From Eublepharis macularius (Eukaryota > Chordata > Lepidosauria > Squamata > Eublepharidae), in NCBI RefSeq assembly GCF_028583425.1, contig NC_072800.1, positions 93,279,001 through 93,343,000 of the forward strand: DNA of 64,000 nucleotides. The letters run 5' to 3'. Shown piece by piece: positions 1 to 8,916 of the stretch; position 1 is the stretch's first letter, and every line of letters starts with the position of its first letter. The notes beneath the pieces were generated by a model. It was not told where the DNA came from. It searched no databases and saw nothing but the letters and a program-made list of their open reading frames with translations. A program made the position numbers and the translations under genes.

Positions 1-118
1 TGCTCTGCCGGAAGGGGACATGCTCCCTGTTACGCTCAGACAACGCAATGATGACTTGTTCAAGGAATGACAGAGACTTGTTGATGTAAGTTGTTTCCTT
101 CAATCCGCGTCCCTCTGA
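1..118 (-). CDS. KIF9: KIF9 coding exon 7 (partial)
   Basis: It encodes motor residues 256-294, with YINKSLSFLEQVIIAL (helix alpha-4) and the HVPFRQS segment. The acceptor ATCAACAG lies at 119-120. The exon runs off the left edge of the window, so its donor is not visible. Confidence 0.92.
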
Positions 119-3100
119 CTGTTGATAAGGAAGACACTTTAGAGCCCCAGTTCTGTTGTTATGCTCCCATATTCCTTCTGCCTGTATTCACACACACACA
201 CACAAACTATTGCTCCTATTTTATAGCTGGAGAACGGAGGCTGTGAGCCAGCATCTCAAGGGTCACCATTTCCATGGCAGAGGGAGACTGGCTCCCAAAG
301 CACACCAGTCCAGTTCTAGTCCAGAATCTTCTCCAACAGCCTACTTTGCAGAGACTGTTTTCTGCAGATCCAGAGGAGTGAGCCGTGTTAGTCTGTGGTA
401 GCAAAATCAAAAAGAGTCCAGTAGCACCTTAAAGACTAACCAACTTTACTGTAGCATAAGCTTTCGAGAATCACAGTTCTCTTGCATCTGACGAAGAGAA
501 CTGTGATTCTCGAAAGCTTATGCCACAATAAAGTTGGTTAGTCTTAAAGGTGCTACTGGACTCTTTTTGAGTTTTCTGCAGAGAGGTATGCTTGCCGGCT
601 GTGCAGAATTCCGGGGCAGCTCCTACGGTTGCATGCGCTGTTCCCGGATAAATTGCTAGACCCTTCAGTTGAGCTACATGAACAGAACGTGCTCTCTAGA
701 ATGCAATGAAGACCTGCCTGCAACTGGGAATGGCAGGGGAAGAGCAGCAATGAGTAGCTGGCTGCCTTTCAAGGAGGGAACTCTTATAAGCCTCCAACGC
801 TTCCATAGAACACACCATGCTAGGAGACGCGCAAAGCAGACTCTGTGCCTCAATCAATCTTTAGTCAAAATCTTGACTGCATCATGGAACTGGACCTTTA
901 ACGTGGCATCAATGAGTAGTTCTACGACTGGGAGCACCTTTGGTTCCATTATTAAGTTACTGCTCCTTATGTTGGCTAAAGGCAAGTTCTGCAAGTCCCT
1001 TTGGGAAGGAATTTTGGGTCAACGCAGCCACTCAGGCATCGGTTTGAAGCACAAGACTGGTGTGCAGCGTAAGGGTTCGCCCTTTCCCCTCACGGCATCT
1101 TTCTGCTGAAAACTGGTTCATACAAAACCCTCCCACCAGCTGTTTTTACTCCCACTAAGACCCCTTTGCTCCATGACAACAAAGGAATGTACATTGGTAA
1201 GCGACCCCTCCAGTGAGGAGAAATATCTGCAGGGAGAGTGGACTACAAGTTTAATAATAAAATAAAATAAAAAATTAATTAAATTTTAAAAATCAGCAAA
1301 TGCATAGGGCTCCAGATCCAAGCGGTGGTATTCCCACGATGTGGACCATTTTTCAGGGACACGCAACGAAAACCAGCTTCTTATCTACTTTCAATAAGCT
1401 ACCTGACCCACCCTCTCCAGAAGAAGCAAGCAAGCGGACTTACCTTGCTCTTTGCCAACCTCTCTGAGCCGGCCAGATCTACCAGGTTAATTTTGGAAGT
1501 GACGAACGTGGCATCTGACATGATTCTGGAATGGCACTGAGGGAGGAGATTGAGTATGTTAGTGTGCCCTGGACAGACCAGGCAATGAACCAGTGCTAAA
1601 GATCCACAGGAATCTGGATTTTCCTGGCCGCCCTGAAAATTCTACCAGCACTGACCTCAATGTAAATGGTAAAGATGCAGTGAGACCGAGAAGAGTGGCT
1701 GTTCAGAGCGTGATGGCCGACAGTTCTGTTCATGTCGCCCTAGAGGGAAAATAAAAATGGGGGGGGGGGCAGACACAGGGAGTAAAAAGATTGCCCCTAG
1801 TGTAAGGAGGGGGGGGGCCCTGCAGGCACTGGAGCAGAGGCAGACCTCTCCCTGAACTGCAGCACCTGCCCCCACCCCTAGTGACCCACATTTGCCCTCT
1901 GCCCTAGCTGACTCACAACACAGGTTCCACCAAATAGAAGGAGGCCCCCTGGATCCTTCCTACCTCAAACAAAAAGTTTAAAGCAACTTCTTCGCTGGGG
2001 CAGGTGTGCACAGTCAGACTTTTCACAGAAACCCCCTGCGGGCCCTCTGCGATGGACAGCGGAGGGTAAGCCACGTGGGGCGTAGAGGATAAGAGGTCGA
2101 AGATGATCTCGTTGTGGATCTCCAGGTAGGAAACTCGAATGGTCATGAACTGACTGGCATGGTCCTCCATCGATTTGAAGACCTGGAGACAAAGTCACCC
2201 TCAGCTCCATGAAGACCCCTTTGGGTGGTGAGAAGGTGATGCACAAACTGTCTGGGCTTGACCAAAGTGGCAGGAGAACTTGCAGGCGAGGGGAACAATC
2301 CTGCGGGATGTTCACTGTGCATGTGGGAAGTTCTCCTGCACAGGAAAGGAGCACAAGCCTATTCCCCAGCCCCGCTACCCACAGTCCTTGGGCAGGAAAT
2401 GCCAGGGATAGAACTGAAGCTGCTGCCCACTGCCTAAGAGGAAGAATGGAGTTGGCATAGATTCCTTCTCCTGAAACTGCAAAGCACCCCAGGACTTTCC
2501 CGTCCACTTCCTGCTGTAGCCAGGCCATCATGTCTTTATGCCTGGAAAAAACTGTAGCGTGAGTCCTTTCCACGGAGCCTTCTAATATCTACAATCTGCT
2601 GAGCCATGGAAGAAAAATTCTGTCTTGTTTCTTTCATAAAGAACAACAATGGACTTGCAGCCTAGGCCGGCTCACACCCCAACCTCTACAGGTTGCAATA
2701 AACTTGTATCCGGTCCCTTCCACTGTCATCCCACCTGTGACAACTATCAAGGCCGTAACAACCACCGGCCTGCAGCAATCCCACATCATGAGAGAAAGCT
2801 CTTTTGGATTCCTTTCTATTCTCTACCTTTGCATCATGCTCAGAATTACCTGTTGTATAGCTCGGGGAATGATTCCTCGATGCTCATAGTTTCCTGTTGT
2901 TCCTGTCATGGTGAAAGTCTTACCGGCTCCTGTCTGCCCATAGCATATTATAGTTCCTAGAAAAGTTAAAACACACACACACACACAATGAACTGGAGTT
3001 GTGTCTGGCAGATCTCTACCAAAGGGGCAGCTTGCCTCCTGGAACCCATATTAGGACTGCATTATTTTGCTGCTTGAAGAACTTCAACTGCTTCATGCTA

Positions 3101-6100
3101 AGAGCTGCCTTATGCATAATTCATTCCCAACGAGAGCATGAGTTACTAAGATATACCTTAGAATCATCCCCTTTTTAAATCAAAAGAATCTGATTTTTTT
3201 AAAAAAATAGAAACTGATAATGCTCACAGAAAATGCACAAGCTTTGACTTTGACAGGCCTTTGGCAGCTTCCCATCGAAGGTGGGGTCAATTCCCAATAA
3301 TAAACACAAAGAGAAAGATATCCTAACAGCAATAATATTGGCCACTTCAAATGCCAAGATAATATAAGCAGCCACACCACCAGCAGCCCAAGAAGAAAAA
3401 GAGGTGCAATTTAGTTCCCCCGAGTCTCTTCGTTTGGCAGCAAGTCTGCCATGGAAGCGCACTGGCTACTTTTGGCTCAAATATATAATCTTCCCTTTGG
3501 GCCAAATTCAGGGGGAAAGCCCTTTTTGCAACAGAAGTAGTTGAGCACAACACAGATTGGCTGAGAACCAATGAAGTCGCTAACTACTTCCCCTCATTTC
3601 TCAAAACAGTGTTCCAACATTTAAAACAAAGTTGTTTTTGTTTAAGGAGGAGGGAAATTAATGTTTGCTGAATTGAATGAATGTATACAGTGTAATTTAA
3701 AAATAAATTAGGTGGGCAGTTGACTTCCTGATGCATGAGGGGTGGGGGCAAGACAGTCTGCTGTCATCTGTCTGCCTGTCTGTACGCACCCCTAGGGCCA
3801 CTGCAGAGAAGGCCCTGTTGCTCCATCCTGCCAGTGCTACGGATTCCCATAACGATGCACATTTCATTACTCTGCATCAACAGGTGGGGCACTGAATCAC
3901 TGGGTAATCCTTTGGCTGCTGTCCTAGAACCCCTACCCCGGGGCTGATGGAAATGCCCAGAGAAGGTAAGGGAACACGGGGACCATAGGAAGGAGGACCT
4001 CCCAGATAAAGCTAGCACAAAGGGGAGAGTCCTTGTTCGACCCTAGCTTCACGCACACTTGAAGTGCAGCATTCACTACAAACGGAAATTGAGGATTGCA
4101 AGAATACAGGTAAGAAAAGGACTTCTTACGAGTAATCTTATGGATTAAAATAGGTTAAATGACAGGAAGCAGAAATTAGGAATAAATGGGCAGTTCTCTC
4201 AATAGACGGAAGAAAGGAGTGGGTTCCCACAAGGATCAGCACTAAAAATGAGTGGGATCTGGGGGTGAGCAGTATAGAGGCCAAGTTTGCAAATGACACA
4301 AAATTAGTCATGAAGTTGAAAACCAACTGGCTGTGAAGAGCTCAGGAGGATTTCCACAAATTGGGCGAGTGGGCAACAATGTGGCAACTAAAGTTCAAGA
4401 TGGGCAAGTGTAAGGTGATGCCCAGCGGAACAAAAAATCCCCACTTCAAGCACATGCTAACAGGGTCTGAACCTGCTGAAACTGAGAGGGAAAGAGACCT
4501 GGGGGTTGCAGTGGATGGCTGAATGAAAGTGTCGAACTCCATATTTACACATTTGCTTTGTAACCTTGCTTGATTCATTGCTGTGCAGAGTATGTGGGCA
4601 TTTTCTTTTCACCACATGTTTTATATTATGTTGAATGCTGGAAGTTTGTTCTCCATAACCACAATGATCTCTATTCGAACATATTACTAAGAAGGCACCA
4701 GGGGAAGGAAGGTGGTTAGTGAATAGATCGATAGGTCCCCGGGAGTGTACAAATGCAGTAAATGGTCCCAGCAAAGGCTAGCTGGAGTGACAGCAGGAGA
4801 TGCAGGCAATAGTCAGAGCCTGTAAACGGCAGCGTGGACAGAGTGCTACTGTGTGAGAGCAGATAATACTCTAATCGGCCAGCTGGTGGCAGCAGAAATA
4901 CCAGAGAGAAGTGAGGAACCCCTCCAGGAGTTGGGTGGCCAAAGCAGAACAGCACCCATAAGCCAGCAAGCGCTCAGCAACATCAAGTGATTAAAATGCA
5001 GGATTCCCTGCCAGACAACGCAGAGATGGCCAAAAGGAGATAAGACAAATTCATGGAGGATAGGTCCATCAGTGACTAATAGGCATGATAACTAAAGGGA
5101 ACTTCCACATCCAGAAGCAGCAACCCTCTGGATGCCAGGGGCAACATCAGGGGAGGGTCACGGCCTCTTTGCCTTCTGGTTGGCCCTCCATAGCAACTGG
5201 TTGTCCACTGAGTGAGACAGGATGCTGGACTAGATAGACCACTGGTCTGATTCAACAAGGCTCTTCTTACGTTCTCAAAATGTACCATTATATCCATTGA
5301 GAGCCTGGGAGACCAGGTCTCTGGCTACGGAGTCATAAACCAGCTCTTGCGTTGCGTTGTGAAAAACACCATCTAGTTTAAAAGACCAGTCCGTCTGTTT
5401 GTTGTTGACAACTCCCTTTGAATGGTCTCTTTCGATGTAGATATTGATAGTCTAGAAAGAGAGAGAGAGAGAGAGAGGCAATGTCGCAATTGGCTACCCT
5501 AGAAAAACAAGAGAATGTCAGGACAGGTTTGCTCCTTATGACCACCTAACCCTGTTCTCTAGAACAGCCAGTGCAATGTTTCTGCATGCTCACAAACATC
5601 AACTTCCTCGTACTTCACCTCCAGCATCTGGGATTCAGCGTCTGCTGCCAGGGTTCATGGAGCTTCTACAGAGGTATCAAGGCTAATAGTTGCCATCTAT
5701 CGAATCCTCTTTCGAAAATCTTATGAATCGCTCCTACTTCCCGTGGAAGTGAACTCCATGCTTCAACTATGTTTCATTTCAGAACTACAGCAAATCTACT
5801 CTGCTGGGTGACCTTGAGTCCTGGTGCTATGAGGGAGGCAGGAAAATGTGCTTCTCCTCCACTCTCTCCACACTACTTGTGTGTGTTATGTGCCATCAAG
5901 ACCTTTCTGACTTGAGATGACCCTATGAATTAACAACCTCCAAAACTTCCTACCATTGACAGCCTTGCTCAAGTCTTGCAAACTGAAATCTTGGAACCTG
6001 TTTCTTATCCTTCCTTCATCATCTTTTTCTAAACCATGAAGCCAAAGATATTTCATCCCTCACTTTGTATAGAAGAGGCTCCAGCGCTGTAACAATTCCT

Positions 6101-7450
6101 GCCCTTTTCTGTGCCTTTTCAGAAAAACAGAACTGGCTTGATCGTTCAGTTTTTCAACGCCATTAAAGGCTTTTGAGGCTGAAATTCTACAAACACATTT
6201 CTGGGAGTAAACACCATAGAATAACATGGGGTTTACTTCTGAGTAGGTTTGCTTCGGTTACTTCCTGTGTATAGAATAGATCACTAAAACGAATCTATTC
6301 TTGCAAAGAAATGGTGATCCACAATAGCCACTGAGTCTGGAATTGCCATAATTTGCTCTTTCGGGTTTTATAGAGAATCCAGACAATGCCCACTTCTCTG
6401 TTGTTTCCTCGTCTTTCTTTTTCAGCCCTGACTTTTGGTGATCTATTTAGCTTAAATCCAATACAGCATGAGGTTGTGCAGTGTGGACAGTCAAAGAACT
6501 ACTGTCGTTTCTTGGGGCTACTATCCTTTGAAATCCCCTCCCTCGTGTCCACCTAGCGTTCATCTACTCCATTTATACCTCACCTTTCTCACCAGTGAGA
6601 ACCAAAAGTGGCTTACAATGCTGTCCTACCCTCCAATTATCCTCACAACAACCCTGTAAGGTAGGTTAAGCCTGGAACTGTATGACTAGCCCAAGGTCAT
6701 TTTGTTTAGGAAACTGAGAGCCTTGCTACAAGTGACATTTTACACGTGAAGGATAAAGGATCATTTTTGCAAGTCTTTCTGGGAACTGAAGTTCCTCTCC
6801 CCCACCCCTTTTCCTTCTGTTCCTTCCCCTCACTGCCTGAAGAGACAGAGAGAGCCTACGGCAACATCAGCTTTTGCAAATCGTCTTGCTGAGGAGGGGG
6901 GGGGGGGAGAATGCTCCAGAGAAAGCTGAGAAAGTTGCAGCTGCCTGCCCCAAAGATCATTGAGAGCAGGCTTGTGACTGGAGGAACGATTTGCAAAAGT
7001 TGCTGTTGCCGCCGGCTTTCTCTGTCTCTTCAGGCAGCGAGGGGAAGGAACAAAAGTTAAAGGGGTGGGGGAGAGGAACTTCAGTTCCCAGAAAGACCTG
7101 CGAAAATTATCCTTTATCCTTCACGTGTAAAATGTCACTTGTAGCAAGGCTCTGAGGGGAATCCTAAGCAAGTCTGCTCAGAATCCTACTCAAGTCTTTT
7201 CAAAGGGGCTTACTCCCTATGAAAGCGCTCTAAGGAAGGCACTGTAGTTTCCTGTGTCTGAACTGGGCACAGCTATTGCATCCACAGCCTATTAGCCTGT
7301 TCAAAGGAAAGAGGCCTCCTGTTAGCTTCTTATAGTCACTTACCAGATTGTCGGGTCCAAACTTGATCATATCTTGAGAAAAGTCAGCGGAGGGCTTGAG
7401 TCGTGCAAATGCGTGAACTCTTTTTATGGAGGCACACATTGTGACAAAGG
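1..7450 (-). CDS. KIF9: KIF9, kinesin-9 motor domain (5' part of gene, truncated by window edge)
   Basis: Plus-end kinesin of the kinesin-9 family; family members act on axonemal microtubules in cilia and flagella. Coding exons on the minus strand, in order: 7439-7344, 5451-5286, 2956-2850, 2182-1964, 1739-1656, 1536-1444 and 118-1 (continues outside). All six introns are GT-AG and all junctions keep frame, giving 294 residues of the motor. Seen directly: start MCASIKRVHAF, P-loop GQTGAGKT (residues 94-101), switch I NSHSSRSH (209-216), switch II DLAGSE (244-249) and helix alpha-4 INKSLSFLEQ. These ATPase motifs are intact, so the gene looks functional. It reads divergently from KLHL18 across a shared CpG-rich promoter. 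The remaining motor, coiled coils and tail lie to the left of position 1. The assignment to KIF9 rather than another kinesin rests on the motor sequence and on the adjacency to KLHL18. Confidence 0.95.
370..566. repeat. Palindromic interspersed repeat (family P), KIF9 intron
   Basis: Two inverted arms around GCATCTGACGAAGAGAAC: GAGTCCAGTAGCACCTT with AAGCTTTCGAGAATCACAG, and the complementary arm ending AAGGTGCTACTGGACTC. The flank carries the GTTAGTCTGTGGT motif typical of the family. Related copies are at 21229, 31166, 33581, 53210 and 60560. The class is unknown to me; it could form a long hairpin in pre-mRNA. Confidence 0.7.
1444..1536 (-). CDS. KIF9: KIF9 coding exon 6 (switch II)
   Basis: This exon of 31 codons contains switch II DLAGSE inside KINLVDLAGSERL. 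Two candidate acceptors lie 11 nt apart (CCTCAG and CCATTCCAG). Only the upstream one keeps the reading frame with exon 5 and gives CHSRIMSDATFVTSK, so it is chosen here. The donor is GTAAGT. Confidence 0.93.
1656..1739 (-). CDS. KIF9: KIF9 coding exon 5 (switch I)
   Basis: This exon of 28 codons contains switch I (SSRSH) and the following HCIFTIYIE strand. The acceptor CCCTCTAG abuts a purine/pyrimidine-rich tract; the donor is GTCAGT. Confidence 0.93.
1964..2182 (-). CDS. KIF9: KIF9 coding exon 4
   Basis: This exon of 73 codons encodes the central motor beta strands, with VRVSYLEIHNEIIFDLLS, the canonical kinesin strand and helix before loop 8. The acceptor is CTCCAG and the donor GTAGGA. 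Phase is 0 at both ends. Confidence 0.95.
2850..2956 (-). CDS. KIF9: KIF9 coding exon 3 (P-loop)
   Basis: This 107-nt exon completes codon 88 and encodes 35 residues with the nucleotide-binding P-loop GQTGAGKT followed by TFTMTG. The acceptor is TTTCTAG and the donor GTAATT. It ends in phase 0. Confidence 0.95.
4150..5275 (+). repeat. CR1 LINE fragments (reverse transcriptase remnant and 3' end)
   Basis: Within 4200-4520 the plus strand reads, with stops, a GVPQGSAL-like RT motif, FANDTKL, WQLKFKMGKCKVM and DLGVAVDG, all CR1 ORF2 signatures. The stretch 4970-5275 is a CR1-type 3' end (GATGCTGGACTAGATAGACC, ending TTCTTACGTTC). The part between is not clearly assignable. Confidence 0.7.
5286..5451 (-). 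CDS. KIF9: KIF9 coding exon 2
   Basis: It encodes motor residues 33-87 plus one base of codon 88, including QTDWSFKLDGVF and the SQALNGYN segment just before the P-loop strand. The acceptor TTTCTAG is fed by a (CT)n microsatellite acting as the polypyrimidine tract. The donor is GTACAT. Confidence 0.93.
5456..5477. repeat. (GA)n microsatellite forming the polypyrimidine tract of KIF9 exon 2
   Basis: About eleven GA units on the plus strand are (CT)n on the KIF9 strand and directly abut the TTTCTAG acceptor. Confidence 0.85.
6560..6715 (-). repeat. tRNA-derived SINE fragment
   Basis: The text TTTCTCACCAGTGAGAACCA, TCCTCACAACAACCCTGTAA and GGTAGGTTAAGC, then CCCAAGGTCA, is the reverse of the common lizard SINE body seen again at 30240, 42620 and 54820. 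Confidence 0.55.
6716..7155. mobile_element. Long terminal-inverted-repeat element (MITE-like, ~440 bp)
   Basis: Ends are GAGCCTTGCTACAAGTGACA and its reverse complement at 7134-7153. Complementarity extends over more than 100 bp on each arm (through TTTTACACGTGAAGGATAAAGG and the GGAACTGAAGTTCCTCTCCC segment). It lies between KIF9 exons 1 and 2. The target-site duplication is not clear. Confidence 0.6.
7344..7450 (-). CDS. KIF9: KIF9 first coding exon
   Basis: The acceptor CTCCAG precedes position 7450. The ATG is at 7439-7437, after 11 bases of 5'UTR, so at least one noncoding exon must lie upstream. It encodes 32 residues, including the beta-1 strand of the motor (KRVHAFARLKP). The donor GTAAGT starts at 7343; the exon ends in phase 0. 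Confidence 0.93.
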
Positions 7451-8471
7451 CTGGAGGAGAGAAATAAGAACCCAGAGTCAAAGACTGCTTTCGCTAAGGG
7501 CCAATTCACACCAGAGCTTAGCAATACTGAAGTGAATGGTACGTGTGACAAAAAACTGCGATTGTATTCAGATCAGGGGCGGTCACCCAATCTATAAGCT
7601 TCCAATGGTTGACAGCGACACACCCAAAGGTGAAATTCTGGATCCACTTACACAGGAGTAAGTTTCTGTGTGACTCCTCTGTAGAAAAGCATACATAGGG
7701 TTGGGCTGGAATGGACCACCCAGTTTTACGTTGCACATGAGAGGAGTTCCTTCTAGTTCATGATTCTACACTCAAAAGTATACACTGGTTTTGCTATCAT
7801 CTAATAATCTTGGAAAGGATAATTGAGAGAGGGGTGGGGGGGGGGGGACAGGAGTGTTCCCAACAGACCATTCAGTAACTTCCTCAACTGTAATTCCCAA
7901 AGCCCCTCAGGAAAGGGCAGTCAAAAACAGCTCCTTCTTTATCACACACAATACATAAATTAATATCTGGAACTTATTTACTGCAAGACAAGCTGCCAAG
8001 GTGGGGACAAGGTTCAGCGGTTTTAAACAAGGGCTAAGCTAAGTGAGAGTGCAGTCGTATGCAGGGGGGTGGAGAGAAGACACACAATGGAATTAGACTG
8101 GAAAAACTCTGCTCAGGATTGCAGTGAAAGGCACATAGGGCTATCAGAACCAACGGCTAAAATGAAGCCTCCCTATTCAGGGGCAGTCTACCTCTGACTA
8201 CCAGAGACAGTCCACCACTAAAAACAGGGCAACAGGCCAAATTATTATTACGAATAATAGGACAATAGGCTAAATTATTAAATTACTACTAATAAGAGGA
8301 CAATAAGCTAAATTATTACTACTAATAATAATAAAGAGGGAAGTGTAAGGGCTTCTTCCTTCCGTCGGCAAACACCGGCCACGAGCCGCCTCTATTCCTG
8401 CCGTTGGCGACAGAGACAGGTATGCTGCGTTTATGGGATGGCGAAGGAGGAGGGAACGAAGAACTAGGGCG

Positions 8472-8519
8472 GTTGCTATGGCGACGTCCCCTTCCTGTGT
8501 GCCCCGTTCCTATGGTCAC
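8472..8519. promoter_or_regulatory. Tandem RFX X-box-like motifs
   Basis: Two imperfect X-boxes are separated by 20 bp: GTTGCTATGGCGAC (12 of 14 matches to GTTGCCATGGCAAC) and GTTCCTATGGTCAC (10 of 14). RFX factors drive ciliary genes from such sites, which fits KIF9 as a ciliary kinesin. Binding is inferred, not shown. Confidence 0.6.
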
Positions 8520-8775
8520 CGCCACTTCCGCCCCATTCCGGAAGTCCCCTGGGCATCGCGGCAGAGCCGGCGGAAGAGGACGCGCGGGAGGGGCGGGGGG
8601 AGGAGTGGTGGGAAAGAGTCCGGACTTCCGGTCTCGCGCGAGAGTGGGGGGCGGCTACGGTGGCCGGGCGGCGCCAGGTGGCGCCCGAGGCGAACGCGGC
8701 GGCTGTGAGGCGGAGCGGCTGGGCGAGGGCCAGACCCGGCCGGCCCGGGGAGGCGAAGAGAGGCGGGCGGGCAAG

Positions 8776-8916
8776 ATGCTGGAAGCGGCCGGGCCGGACC
8801 CGGAGCTGGACCCGGAAGACCTGGTGCACTTCTCCGTGGGGGACCTGCCCAGCCGCGGCTACGGGGTGATGGGCGAGATCCGCCGGCAGGGCAAGCTGTG
8901 CGACGTCACCCTCAAG
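8776..8916 (+). CDS. KLHL18: KLHL18 coding exon 1
   Basis: This exon encodes 47 residues, from an acidic N-terminus through [18 protein letters not shown] to LCDVTLK, the first strand of the BTB fold. The donor GTAGCG lies inside the CpG island. The frame is open upstream to an ATG at 8422, so a longer N-terminus cannot be excluded from sequence alone. Confidence 0.95.

Noticed and set aside
1965..2573. A 202-codon minus-strand frame as a separate protein
   Set aside because: It overlaps KIF9 exon 4 in the wrong frame; the 1964-2182 exon in the kinesin frame explains the region.
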